Assembly: GCA_029216955.1 (NCBI GenBank) | Contig: JANAVB010005598.1 | Location: 1,651,827 to 1,715,826 of the forward strand | Reading direction: 5' to 3' | Length of the DNA stretch: 64,000 bases | From: Iris pallida | Lineage: Eukaryota; Streptophyta; Magnoliopsida; Asparagales; Iridaceae | In this document: piece after piece, positions 1 through 11,439 of the stretch | How the letters are laid out: every line of letters starts with the position of its first letter | Position numbering within the stretch: position 1 is the first letter of the stretch | Notes under the pieces: model-generated | What the model was told of the DNA's origin: nothing | The model's database searches: none | The model's input: the letters and a program-made list of their open reading frames with translations, nothing else | Program-made: the position numbers and the translations under genes

Positions 1-900
1 TGCATGATTTTATTTTATCATTCTCCCATCCTATATATTCTTTTCATGATATATTCTGCTTAGCCTATTTATATAGACTCATAGTTTCTTTCGAGTCTAT
101 TCGGACATATATGCTAGTGGGCTGCAGATCATGAACCATGTTGTTCTTTCTTGATATTTATTATTTATATAGATTGAGATGCAGTTTGACTTGCCATATT
201 AAAAATGAGATACCATATCCTAGACAACATATACGTATTCGAGTTGGAATATATAGTTGGCATATTTATGTATCCTGGTCCTATGTATATTGGGATTGAG
301 GCGTGACAGATCCTCCTCTAAAGATGTCTAATAAACATCCATTCAGAATTGAGCAAAGTACACGAGTAAAAGTACATTAAATAATATATAATTATCATGA
401 ATAACTAAGGAATAACAGATGATATGACAACATGGTTATAGTCAAGATGATATATTTGACAGGACAACAATAACATGGTGAAACGACAAATAGTGATCCA
501 GAACTAAAGAAACAAAGTAAACAATAATAATGTGCGACTGTGTGTTATAGAATACATTGTTCAATATATGGACTATGAGTGGCTAATACAACATGTCGGT
601 GTGTGTAGGCACCTAAGGGCTACCAAATGAGTAGGTAGGGCTAATGGTGTTAGCCCAATGGTTATATCATATTTTTGAATATGGCTAATCAATTAAGTTT
701 AACATAATGACGTCACTAATATTCATGTAATCACTATCATGTTGCTACTTAAACTTAACATTGTCCTAATGTTCTACATCTTATTGCTATGTTTGTATCA
801 TAATGCATCATACTGCTTTGTTTGCCTAATATGTACTTTCAAACATGTAGTAAGCATGATCAAACATGATCAAACCAAGACATATTCAATAGAGAATTAT
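1..900. other. AT-rich sequence, nothing recognised
   Basis: I see no open frame, repeat terminus or RNA gene that I can support in this stretch. It is AT-rich and lies upstream of the copia-like LTR that ends at 1970, so part of it may belong to that LTR or to the DNA it inserted into. Confidence 0.4.
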
Positions 901-1970
901 TAATGGGCCAAAGACTGCGTTATACAAGGAGATTTCTCTGAACCGTCCAACGATCTATCCGGGGCCTCGCATCGGGGGTTCCGCTGCCTGGTCAGCGGAC
1001 AGAGGTCTAGAGGGTAGCGCCCCCCGTGGGTGTTTTGGAGCGAAGCCCCCAAAAGGTATTCAGATTTTCAGATCTTTTTATCTTTGGGCGACCGCCATCA
1101 AAGAAAAAGACGTCTTCAAGTCTACTCAAATATCAGAAGAAAGACGTCATCAAAGGGCTATTGGTTTTCCTATTTTATCAATTTATTTTTTACATTTATT
1201 GAGTCTAGGAATACAATATGCACTGCATCGTACTGGCAAATAGGCTACCACGAAACATTTTTAAAATATTATTTCATTTTGAAAACAAGCCTACTTACAA
1301 CAGCTATAGTTACGGATGCAACAACTATTTGTCGAGTTCGGTTAGTGCCTATTGGATTTTGAACTTGGCCATCCTATAGTTACGGATGCAACAGCTATTT
1401 GTCGAGATTCTCTCAGAGAGTTCTGTTCGAATTCTGTCTTTGAAAAACCTATAAATAGAGAAGAATTTTCCTCATTTCAATACATCTCGCTTTTCTCTTC
1501 TCTCTAAAGCCTAATACGTTCTTCCAAAGTATTCTGGGCTATTCATTTTCAAATTCCAAGCCAGTTATAATCCTCTAGTCGATTTGCCAGTGTGGTACGG
1601 TTTAGAAGTTTCAAAGTGATTGTAATCAGAGGCTTGATTGAAGAAAGACACTTCACAATTGAAGTTGGTTGACTACTTCGGATCAAAGCTCGCGTTGTAC
1701 AAGTTGCAAGGACTTCGGATGAAAACTTGCGGTATTTTCTATAGTGGATTCAACTGGAAGCTAGAGTTCTTCCGACTGGACTAGTCCCCACAAGAGAAAA
1801 ACCAGTATACATCCTTGTATTTGTGTTTTCTCTATGCTCTCTACTTTTCATTTGCATATCTGTGATATATATTCTGTGATCTTACGGCTAACAATTTTTA
1901 ATAGCTAATTTTCTGCTGCCTACTCTACTCACCCCCTCTAGAGTATAGTGCTTTACATCTCGTTTCTACA
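900..1970 (+). mobile_element. Ty1/copia-type LTR (start uncertain)
   Basis: The right edge looks like a copia LTR end. A TATA-like TATAAATAG at about 1451 is followed by a CT-rich stretch. Near 1930 there is a CACCCCCTCTA tract of the kind common just before copia LTR ends, then a CA end at 1970 and ATTGGTATCT, a degenerate form of the tRNA-iMet primer-binding site. A direct repeat of about 33 bp occurs at 1304 and 1374, a 70-bp spacing typical of LTR promoter repeats. I could not fix the left edge, and no clear gag follows, so this is either a solo LTR or a 5' LTR whose body is lost. Confidence 0.5.
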
Positions 1971-2175
1971 ATTGGTATCTACAAATGGGTATACAAGTAG
2001 TTGTCCACATACCTAGCAGTGTATTTTCCTGTCCTAATTATAGTATGATTCTAGTAAACAAGTTATACAAGTACGAACGGGTAAATGTGGGTAACGAATA
2101 TATAGTAACAATGAATGGATATACAACTAGATGTAAACAGAATCATACGATAATTTCTACATGTACAAGAGATAT
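1971..2175 (+). other. Post-LTR leader remnant, no gene
   Basis: This short stretch lies between the copia-type LTR end and CACTA element A. It begins with the degenerate primer-binding-like site and shows no recognisable gag. It probably continues beyond element A at 11101, because A inserted here and duplicated the TAT at 2173-2175. Confidence 0.35.
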
Positions 2176-2529
2176 CACTACAAGAAAAATGACGATTCTG
2201 ATGGTTTATAAGTTGACGGTCGTCGAAAACAGTCAACAATAGTGGTTATCTTGACAGATTTAGGCTTACGTCAAGAGATGTCATTTTTTTTTGTTACTGT
2301 AGCAATTTTATAGCATGTATGTTGACGGTTTCAAAGAATCCGTCAAGAAAGAACATTTTTATATTGATGGTTTGTTGATAACTGTCAAGTAATGCATGTA
2401 CGAAAAAATTGCCGCTATTTTTTTGCTGCCATTATTATAATTATTTTAAATTTTTATATCTATTGACGGTTATGATTCTTTTTTTATTGGAGATCACAAC
2501 AATTTTTTTTGATCTCTCGTAAACTCTTT

Positions 2530-2841
2530 CTACTCAATAACTCTCTGCTCTCCCTTTCCCTCTCTCTCTCTCTCTCTGCTCTTCCTTCCTCTCTTCCTTC
2601 TCTCATTCGCAGTAGATGGAGGAGGAAAGCCCTTATTCATCCTCTTCTTCCTCTTCCTCCTCCTTTCTCTCTCATATAACCCTAATCCCCAAATCCATCC
2701 GATGTTATCCCCAAACCCTAACCCTAGATCAAAGTCTTTCCTTAAGGACTCTGTCGATGGTGGCGGCAACCGTACGGAAGAGGTCGTCCGACTCTGGCGA
2801 GCACTTCCCCGAATACCTAGACGATCGTTCATCCCCTTCGG
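2530..2841 (+). pseudogene. 5'-UTR/first-exon-like segment inside CACTA A
   Basis: A CT-repeat-rich leader leads into a short frame with ATG at 2758 (28 codons), closed by a good splice-donor context GTGAGT at 2842. A longer upstream ATG at 2616 is in the same register and encodes a serine run. The layout resembles the first exon of a plant gene, either the element's own promoter-proximal exon or a captured fragment. I do not recognise the peptide. The region downstream to 3452 has no further frame I would call real. Confidence 0.35.
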
Positions 2842-3452
2842 TGAGTTTCTTTCCTTGATCCGATCGACTTCGTAAAGAGCTGGTAATCTCCTCTTCCCCT
2901 TTAATTAATTTTTAACTAATTTTGAGTGATCTAACTAGATCAAAGTCTTTGCCAAAGCTGTCTTGTTGAACTAACTGCTGGAATTGGGGTTGTTTGAGTT
3001 AATAACCCTATCTTTCCATTCAATTTTTGATATACTCAACTTTATGGGCTTTGAACCCTATCTTTCCATTCAAATTTTTTGCCAAAGAAGGCTTTTCGCG
3101 ATCAACAAGGAGGATAGCCCGATCCCGTCCTTGTCGGAGTCGACGGTGAGGTCGAGTCATGGAGGACTAGGGTTTGGAAAGAAAAATAAAGAAAAATTAG
3201 GGCAAAAAATGGGAGTGACGGTGAGGAGTGGAGACTGAGTAAAGGAGGTGGAGATAGTATCATTCCGTCTTTCTTCTTTCTCGTGACGGAGTGGTAGGAG
3301 GCACAGATGAACAATAGTTGGACAGAAGGATCACTTGGGAAAAATTTGTGCCAACCATGTTTACTACTCGAGTGGATTATGGAAAATTGGGAAAAAAAAA
3401 CTATTATATAAGCTCTATTGCTGGTGCCAACAACAGAAGTTCTCTTGTAGTG

Positions 3453-4400
3453 ATGTCTAAGGGTTGGTCTCTGTTCTGGGCTTTATGATTCCATCTTGAT
3501 AAGATACGATACTGATCGGTTAAAGGTTATTTCTTTTTGTTTGCTATCGGAAGTCTTGTGTGTCAATCATCAGATAGGGTTATGATTTCGTGCAAGATCT
3601 CTCAATAAGCTTAGTAACTAGACAATTTTTTTGATTAGTGTCGTTTGGCTACATGGTTTGAAACTTATGATTACACTTTTGGGTCCTCAAGAGTCGATAC
3701 ATATTTTAGTAAAAAAATTTCCTCGGTAGAAATATTTAATAAGATCATAAACATACTCTTCTGCAAATTTGAATTTGAGTGAAGCATGACAGGCCATCTT
3801 ATCTCTTTTCTTTGCTTTTTAATTTTAGTGATAGTTTAGACTTAATGGTTTATCACTTTAGTATAGCGTCCTTATCTTTGTTATTGAACAGATTAGTAGG
3901 TTTCTGGAATGGTTATAACTTATAAGTGACGGCTGAGACCGATACCGAAATCGATGAAACTACTGAAAGCACTAATTCAAACCTCCAAAACCCTCTGAAA
4001 CTACTGCGAAAGCGAATGCTCTTAAGAATCGAAAACCAATTCCGAATTGATACCAAAATCGATACTTTGAACCTTACTTCGTAGTTTAACTTTGTAATTG
4101 TTATTGAGCCAATATGGTAATATACAATTCTTTATCATTCGATTAGTAGTTGTGATTGGTGGTGAAATAGTGACTACAAGGTTTACTCTGAGAACCTGAA
4201 TGTTATATGTTATCAAGTTTGACTAGAGTGGTGCTGTTGCTAAGTTTCTCTTTTTGGCCCTTATTTTCAATTATAATCTCCTCTCAAGAGGACCTCAGCT
4301 TGCCATTCTATATGTGCAAGAATATAAATAATAACTGTATACATGGAGAACTGTATTTCATGTATGTCATCCATAAACAGGCACATATGTTTGAGGCATT
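3453..4400. other. Interior of CACTA A, no gene seen
   Basis: This is AT-rich sequence between the first-exon-like segment and the insertion point of element B. A few GATACCGA-type words occur near 3940-4060. It may be intron of the carried gene, but I see no exon. Confidence 0.35.
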
Positions 4401-4799
4401 CACTACTAAAATCTACTCCATTAGCGACGTTCGTATAATGTCGCTAAATTTTGCACATTAGCGACGTTTAAGTGAAACGTCGCTAATAATCGCTACTAGC
4501 GACAAAAATAGCGACGTGACAACGACGTATATTAGTTAAATGAGCTAGTCGTCGCGAAACGTTGCTATGACGTCGCTAATAGCGACTAATTTAGCGACGT
4601 TAAAATGAACGTCGCTAAATTCTAATTAGATTCCCCCCAACGATTCATTTTCCCCCATTTTACTCTCTTACTCTCTCTCCTTCCCCCCTCCGACGCTGTC
4701 ACTCTCTACGGCGCTCTCACTCTCTCCGGCGACTCTCACTCTCTCCGGCGACTCTCCTCCCTCTCCGGTACGTGGCTCCCCCCCTCTCTCTCTATATTT

Positions 4800-5235
4800 T
4801 GGTTGTTGGTGGTTGGGAGGGGTGCGGGTGGCTCGGGGGGAGGGACAGGGAGATGCGGGTGGTTGGGGGTGAGGAATGGTCTGATGGAGGGGGTGAGGGG
4901 CAGGGGGGATGCGGGTGGTTGGGTGGTGAGTGGGAGTAGCTGGGGGGTAGGGCAGGGGGGATGAGGGTGGCTGTGGGAGGGGAGGGTTAGCGTTCAGGTT
5001 AGGGGTGGGTGTGTGTGGGGGGGAGGGGGGTGAGGACGGCTGGGGGTGAGGAGGGGGGCTGGGGGGAGGGGAGGGTTAGTATTAGGGGTGGTTGGTAGGG
5101 GAGGGGAGTAGGGGTTGGGGGGGCTGGGGAGGGGAGGGGGGCTGGTGGGGGAGGGGTTAGGGATAGGGTTCGGGTTAGGGTTAGGGGTGGTGTAGAGGGG
5201 GAGGGGTGCGGGGGGGGGGGGGGGGGGGGGGAAGG
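4800..5235 (+). repeat. G-rich low-complexity leader of CACTA B
   Basis: This is about 430 bp of GGGG-rich minisatellite-like sequence ending in a long run of G around 5210-5231. Many G runs on one strand could form quadruplexes. The equivalent tract in element D lies at 55360-55790 and is G-rich on that element's sense strand too. The proline-rich frame on the opposite strand here is a by-product of composition. Confidence 0.8.
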
Positions 5236-5447
5236 CTGGGTCAGGGGTACCGATAGTGCCGAAAAATCTGATAATTTAGTAATAATTATTAGTTTTTCGA
5301 CACCGAAAAATCTGATACTCCGATTCGAAAGCACCAATAGTGCCAATGTTTATAAAAAGTAGTTTTGTTGGTTGGTTAATTGGTAATATTTTATTCGTGA
5401 AATGGTTGGATTAGTATTATTCTAGATACGGCAATCCAACCCATTTT

Positions 5448-7340
5448 CCTCGACAATGATGACACGACAACCTATCACTATATCTTTTAGTAGTAGATGA
5501 TGTCTTAGTATTACATTATGTGGGTTCATTTTGATTCTGTTATGTCCTTCAGATACTAGATTCGATAAGAACATATACTACACCACATGTACAGAACATA
5601 GATGATTCACACTATTGTGTGCTAGAATAAATTTTGGGTTGTGTTCTGAGCCATCCGTTCTCACACTTAAAACAGATATGAATTAGTACTGTGTGTCAAT
5701 CTTTGTTTTTGTATTTTCGCCGAACCCAGGGATTGGATTCTGTATTTTATATTTTGGATTCTGTATTTTTGCTCCACTTCCAGCTCCATTTGCATTAATC
5801 TACAGTACGACATGGTGATCAGGACATAGTCCCTACAGCCATTCAACTGGCGAGGCAAAACCTATGTAGCCATAGATAAAGTTGACTGTCCTCCGACCCT
5901 CATCCCTCGGCAATGATGATATGACAACCTATCACTATATCATATATAGTAGTAGATGATGTCTTAGTATTACATTATGTGAGTTCATCTTGATTCTGTT
6001 ACATTCTTCAGATACTAGATACAATAAGAACATATACTACACCATATGTACAGAACATAGACGATTCACACTAATGTATGCTAGAATTAATTTTGGGTTG
6101 TGTTCTGAGCCATCCGTCCCCACACTTGGCAATTAAGCATGTGAAATATATTATTGAAGAACATTACTATATATTAGTCATATGATATATTATACCTTTA
6201 TAGTATTATATCAGTATTAGAAAGATGGACCTTATATGATATATTATACCTTTATAGTATTGTATCAGTTTGGCATGTCTCGATCCGATAACGACCGATA
6301 CCCGATACTGACCGATACCGACTTTGGAGATCTCTTTTTCGATTAATTTGACAAAGAAAATTAAACTAAAAAGACAAATCACAAGGGTTTAAAGCGTACT
6401 AAGGTTGTAAAATCATGTAAAAAAAGAAAATCATTCTATTGTATGTAAACCAATCGGGTAATAATGACTACTATTTCATTTAATTCAAAAATACTAAAAA
6501 TGAAAATCATTCTATTATGTATAAAATATATGTTTTTAAATGTAAATAATTTATTAATAATTATTTGTTTTTCGATACCAAAAAATCATATACTTTGATC
6601 TGAAACCACCGATACTACCGATATCGTCGATACCAATACTCATAGGAATAGTCTGATACCGATTCCCATACCTATATGTTGTGATTCTGACTGGCTTTAC
6701 ATAATCTTTGACAATTGGGATATATTATACTATCTATGAAAGTTTCTATGGAAATGAATGTTCTGTCTTGAACATGTGTGGAGAGTTATGAATCTCCTAT
6801 ATTCTTCTACATTTTATAATTTAAAACCTATGGGTCTTACTATTCTACAAAATGAGCTCCTATATTCTAAATCTAGAATCTAGAAATTAGGATGAGTATC
6901 GAAATCGGTATCTGTATCGGTATCGGTATCGGCAGCTTTCCATAATAAAAACTGATGTGGTTAGCCATTGGCCTTGATTTTTAGTTCAGCTTCTATAAGG
7001 AATTTGCATTAATCTACGGTACGATATGGTGATGAGGACATAGTCCCAGCAGCCATTCGACTGGCGACATAGTAACTATGTAAACGTAGATAAAGTTGAC
7101 TGTCCTCTGACCCCCATCCCTCGGTAATGATGATACGACAACCTATCACTATATTTTTTAGTAGTAGATAATGTCTTAGTATTACATTATGTGGGTTCAT
7201 CTTGATTCTGTTATATCCTTCAGATACTAGATTCGATAAGAACATATACTACACCATATGTACAGAACAAAGATGATTCACACTAATGTATGCTAGAATG
7301 AATTTTGGGTTGTGTTCTGAGCCATCCGTTCTCACACTTG
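5448..7340. repeat. Triplicated 220-335 bp segment inside CACTA B
   Basis: Three direct copies of a segment of about 220 bp lie at roughly 5448-5667, 5905-6128 and 7118-7340. Copies two and three share an additional 110 bp or so on their left (from 5793 and 7007). The copies differ by scattered substitutions, so the duplications are not recent. Between them lie GATACC-type words (6290-6310, 6600-6670, 6900-6930). No coding potential is seen. Confidence 0.8.
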
Positions 7341-7458
7341 ACAAAAAATCGAATATAACATTTTTATCTGCTTTCGACAATGTACTCAAACGAGATGATG
7401 GTTCCTTTAGTTAGCTTGCTTATGTTACAATTATATTCTTTGTGAATATCGATCTTAC

Positions 7459-7690
7459 CAGATGGCACCCATGACCCGAGCAGCGGCACGTCGTTTGAGG
7501 GAAACACTGAATGCTGAGGTGGCTCCTCCTACTGTTAAGGAGGAAGTGTCACCGGAGTGAGACCGGAAGTTCCATTCATCCAGCACCTGCAGTGGACTGC
7601 ATCTCTCCTGGCGCCGTCGATCCCACTTTTTCGAAGTGGTTGCGTGATCGTATCACTGAGCATTTGCTTGAGCTGCGAGGTCGTCATTAG
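7459..7690 (+). pseudogene. Possible remnant of a small ORF in CACTA B
   Basis: A short frame opens at 7459 with a Met-Thr-Arg-Ala-Ala-type start and stops at 7558. A second short frame ends at 7689. The start resembles the Thr-Thr-Arg-Ala-Ala start of the TnpA-like gene in element D (49772), and its position near the 3' half of B would fit a TnpA remnant. The match is only a few residues, and a gypsy gag start is an alternative reading. Confidence 0.25.
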
Positions 7691-8385
7691 TGTAGTATAG
7701 TTTTATGGATATATTTTGTATTGGACTATTAGTACTTATTACCAGCTGTACTTGCTTTATCGATATATTTTGTATTGGACTATCTACTAGTTTGTTTCTT
7801 TTTTGGAATTATAAAACATATATAAATTAGTACTGTGTCAATCTCTGGACTGTATCTCCAGCTCCAGCTCCAGCTCCAGCTCCATTTGCATTCTGGATTC
7901 TGTATTTTTTAAATTTAGCTACGTTTATGAACGTCGCTAATAACGTCGCTAAATTGCTGACGTGGCAAAGAATCTTTCCTCACCACATCGTCGCCAAAAC
8001 GTCGCTAAAATGTTGCTAAACGGCGACCTCAAACGAGCGTCGCAAATAACGTCGCTACTTAGCGACGTTTGTAACGTCGCTAATTAACATCGCCGTAGCG
8101 ACGTTTTGCGACATTTTATCGATTAACGACACGCTGTTTTCCGTCGTTTCCAAAACGATGCTAGAAACGTCGCTAACTTAAATTAGCGACGTTTTGGTCG
8201 GCATTAGCGACGTTTATAAACGTCGCTAATCTGACAGATTCTGGTAGTAATTGTTTTTCTAATATTCAGATGTTTGTAGTTATATACTATTTTTTGAATA
8301 TCAGAAGGGTTACTATAATTTTTATTTAATAGAATTAAGTTCTTTCTCAATTGATCTATGATGTCTAAAGGAGTAACCTTTTCAG

Positions 8386-8543
8386 GCACCCCATACACCC
8401 AGCAGTCTTACAAAGTCAGTGAGTCGTTCCCCTTTAAGTGGATAAACAAGAAATGGAAAGAAGGGTTCCACGTCACATCAATGGCAACTTCTGGCCTCTG
8501 CTGGGGCATTATTATGTCTCGAAATACAGGATTCAGTGATCAG
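8386..8543 (+). pseudogene. Captured exon of a casein-kinase-1/MUT9-like kinase gene
   Basis: The peptide encoded here closely resembles the C-terminal region of plant casein-kinase-1-like proteins of the MUT9-like/EL1 group. Recognisable stretches include QQSYKVSESFPFKWINKKW and GFHVTSMATSG. In intact proteins this part lies beyond the kinase domain. The exon begins after a TTTTCAG acceptor and ends at a GT donor (8544). Just upstream, MSKG codons (8360-8371) are separated from the exon by only about 14 nt, as if an upstream intron had lost most of its length. The exon lies inside CACTA A and lacks the kinase domain, so it is a transduplicated fragment, not a functional gene. Confidence 0.75.
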
Positions 8544-8643
8544 GTTAGAGTTAGCTACTAATATTTTGATAAGAGCATGATAAGAGACTTTCTTACTGGT
8601 TACTGTTGAACTGAAAAGTTGAGGTTTTGCATCTAAACTCTAG

Positions 8644-8832
8644 GTTGTGGAACTGGACTTCCTGTATCCAAGTGAGGGCATCCATAGGTGTTGGGACAAT
8701 GGGTATCGAATCACATCTGCGACTGCCTCTTGGGATCAGTCTGCTCTTATACTAAGCGTGCCTCGGCGCAAGCCTAATTATGAAACCCAAGAGACCCTCA
8801 GAACATCTGCCTTCCCAAGTGCTCATGTTAAG
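8644..8832 (+). pseudogene. Second captured exon, MUT9-like kinase C-terminus
   Basis: After a 100-bp intron (8544-8643, GT..AG) the frame continues with VVELDFLYPSEGIHR and then ETQETLRTSAFPSAHVK, both characteristic of the conserved C-terminal region of plant MUT9-like kinases. It closes at a GTAAGG donor (8833). The reading phase is preserved across the intron and no stop interrupts either exon. Retention of the intron shows that the fragment was copied as DNA rather than from mRNA, the usual pattern for CACTA gene capture. A third exon may follow at 9998. Confidence 0.78.
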
Positions 8833-9997
8833 GTAAGGGTACTTCACTCATCAATCTGTCTGTGGAACAAGTGGGTTTGATGTTACCTGAGATGTGATAA
8901 CTTTATTATCTTTTGAGCTTACTGGTACCACATCCATGGACCACTCAACCTTTATAATGTAAAATAGTATTAGTTATGATGGCAAACTGAGTATTAAAGG
9001 AATAGAAACATATTGTTCTCATACATCACACTGTCAAATTCTTTCTCCATATAAAAGGATGGATCTTTGGATAACTTGAGTATAAGTCATAATTTAAGAG
9101 GTGCATTTTATGTCTATTATAATGTTTGCATCAATGTATATATAATTTTTCTAGGAAAATATTATATAAAATCATGTCAACAATGTTATAGCTGGGGGCT
9201 AGATTGAACTGAAGTTAATAAAATTACGAGAACACGATATGATTAAACTGTGACTCAGTTTAGTTGGAATGATTTGATATAAATTAGTATTCTACGAGTT
9301 AGCACATTGGAAGCCCCACAACTTAACATTTCATGACTTCTTGAGTTAATTCATATTTTTGTACTGTTAAATGGTTGAAAGTTTGCTTTAGATTTATAAT
9401 ATTCATGGTTCAAGTCATCAAACTGACTAAATATCTTGTGTTTGGGATAAAAGCTTTGTTGTGGTTATTGTTAAACATTTATAAATATATTTCCTCCATA
9501 TATATATTTATAAAGGTTGAATGAGAAACCAGCTCATGGGCTTGGTGGTAATTTCCAGGTGAGAAAAAAGATTTATATAAACAGCTATGGAAGGTGCATT
9601 CATTTAGAGTGGTGAGTAGGAAATTTGTGAAAAGGAATAGGAAATCTTTTTTCTAAGAAGACATTGTTTGTTTGATTTGCTAGAAAATTCTTATTGATAG
9701 CTTGATAGCTAAGACATCAATGAAATGATAATTGAAACTATTTTTTTTTGTGGGTTAAATTTCAGTCTTGTATCGTCTAAGGCACTGCTTCACTAAAACC
9801 ACTAAAACATTAAAATTCGTAAAGAGTAGTTTCTGAGCTCTTTATCATCATATCATACACATCCTTGCACTAGTGCAGCAATTGTTGAGTTAGGGCATGT
9901 ATTGGATAGTTGCAGTGCATTCCATTCCACTGTGGATATGACTGATGATTGTAGTGCTGATAATTTCGAGCCTTTTTCTTTTGATTCTTTTGTGCAG

Positions 9998-10065
9998 GAC
10001 AAATGGAATATAGAAAATTGACCTTACCATAATGCAACCTGTCTACTTTAAACATCATTTTCAAT
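9998..10065 (+). pseudogene. Possible third captured kinase exon, decayed
   Basis: A TTTTGTGCAG acceptor is followed in phase by codons for Asp-Lys-Trp. Intact MUT9-like kinases have Glu-Lys-Trp directly after the His-Val-Lys that ends the previous exon, so the junction is where expected. The downstream codons resemble the family only after allowing a small indel, and a stop follows within eight codons. The intron would be 8833-9997. Confidence 0.45.
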
Positions 10066-10745
10066 TTCCATAATAAAGTGTATGGTACACCCCTTCTTCG
10101 TGGACTAATGCATTATGTTGCATGTAATATGTTCTGATGGCACAGGACATGCTAAAACACACATATACAGTGGTATACTGATATTAATCATTGATGACAA
10201 TGGTCATTGATACACAAGTTATACATTCCAATATGAACACAGGAACTACACAAACTGAATCCAAACTCTCCTTATTTTCTCCTTAGTTACACATTTACAC
10301 TGGTACACTTATATTATACTCTCCTTATTTTTTTTAGGATATTTTACACTTGTTTTCTTGTTGGTTAACAAGCTCATTAACATAAAATTTGTGCTCTTGT
10401 TCTCTCAGGAGCTACGTACATGGAAAATGAAGGTGTTATGAATTCGAAGGGATGTGATACGGCTGAATTTGCTACTTATTTTTGTTTTATTTATACTCAA
10501 TTTTCGATATTTAAGATGTATGGAAACTACATACTTTTGTTGGATATGTTTATGGTTGGACAAGTGTTGGATATTTGTGGTTGGATGTGTGTTAATTGGA
10601 TGTGTAAGTTTGTGGTGTATGAACAATATACAGTTTATTAATATAAAATTTTAAATTTTTTAGTCATTTGATGTATGTATATCTTCTGGATTATTGATAT
10701 TATTTGTGTTCGATTTATTATAAATGGAATTTTGGCTATACAAGA
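10066..10745. other. Interior of CACTA A, unassigned
   Basis: AT-rich sequence, possibly 3' flank or intron of the captured gene. Overlapping frames of about 70 codons on both strands at 10405-10654 look like chance. The right subterminal repeat zone of A starts at about 10750. Confidence 0.35.
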
Positions 10746-10749
10746 TTTA

Positions 10750-11097
10750 ACTTCTCTTGACGGTTATAAATCCTGCTGCAGAAGGGCTTTGCATTGACCT
10801 TTTTTGTCCGTCAATAAACAATTTTTCTTGATGGCGAATAGCCGTCATCTAGGCCGGAGTCAAGAAAAGTTTTTACCTACATTGACGGTTTCTCAAAACC
10901 GTTGTCTTGACGGCTAAAAACAGTCAGGAAAACTATTTCATATGACGGTCAAAAATCGTCAAGAAAAGCCATGCCAGCGACCGTCAAGAAAAGGGGGGTC
11001 TTTTCTTGACTCCGGCCTACTTGACGGATCCGCAACCGTCAAGATACCCATTTCTTGACCGGAATCACCGTCAAGAAAAGCCTTTTTTCTTGTAGTG
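10750..11097 (-). repeat. Right subterminal repeats of CACTA A
   Basis: Numerous CTTGACGG and CCGTCAAG words in both orientations end in TTTTTTCTTGTAGTG. In CACTA elements such zones bind the TnpA-type protein. The outermost part is homologous to the left end of element C (29630 onward). Confidence 0.85.
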
Positions 11098-11100
11098 TAT

Positions 11101-11439
11101 AAACAAAGTGATAATATCTAACAAGGTGGGAATAAACATACTACTATATAAAGTAAAGAGTACAAAAAGTTCATATATACTTGCTTGTATCATCCGACGA
11201 AATGATGTTGACCTCTAAGGAAAAATATCACAAACAAACAATAATCATAATATTAGACTCTTGCTTAAGGGTCTAACGAGATATACCTAAGTATCAATTC
11301 CTATAACACCCAATTCTATACTCTAAAATTAGTTTATAACTTAGAGAGCATGGGTAATAAGTTTTGAGTTTGTGGAAGTGTTTACAACAGTGAGGAAGAT
11401 ACTAGAAGACTTAGAGAGCATGACTATTGAGTTTCCCAC
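11101..11439. other. AT-rich flank of CACTA A, nothing recognised
   Basis: No supported gene. If element A is removed, this joins the copia-like leader at 2175. Confidence 0.3.

Larger units (their letters stand above)
4401..8249 (+). mobile_element. CACTA element B, nested in A, non-autonomous
   Basis: The left terminus CACTACTAAAATCTAC and the right terminus (inward TACTACCAGAATCTGT) are imperfect inverted repeats. The flanking trinucleotides are both ATT (4398-4400 and 8250-8252). Subterminal zones (4420-4620 and 7915-8230) are packed with TAGCGACGT and its complement. After the left zone come a CT-rich leader (about 4660-4790), a strongly G-rich tract, GATACC-type words and a long internal duplication. 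The order of these parts, and a stretch near 6480-6660, match element D read on its minus strand, so B appears to be a rearranged relative of D lacking transposase. Only short frames remain. Confidence 0.85.
2176..11097 (+). mobile_element. CACTA (En/Spm) element A, non-autonomous, gene-carrying
   Basis: The left end reads CACTACAAGAAAAATGAC and the right end, read inward, CACTACAAGAAAAAAGGC. The 3 bp outside both ends are TAT (2173-2175 and 11098-11100), the CACTA-type target duplication. Subterminal zones at about 2180-2480 and 10750-11097 hold many GACGGT/ACCGTC motifs in both orientations, as expected of transposase binding sites. No transposase frame is visible inside. Instead there are host-gene exons (8386-8832, possibly 9998) and a 5'-exon-like segment (2530-2841). 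CACTA element B is nested at 4401-8249. The left end of A matches the right end of element C, so the two are one family. Confidence 0.87.

Noticed and set aside
1030..1362. 110-codon + strand frame
   Set aside because: It lies in the copia-like LTR with no protein similarity I recognise and unlikely composition.
2176..3452. A short 1.28-kb CACTA element ending at TTCTCTTGTAGTG (3452)
   Set aside because: The flanks (TAT and ATG) do not match and the 3' end lacks subterminal repeats. The terminus at 11097 has the matching TAT duplication and the homologous repeat zone, so 3440-3452 is taken as internal.
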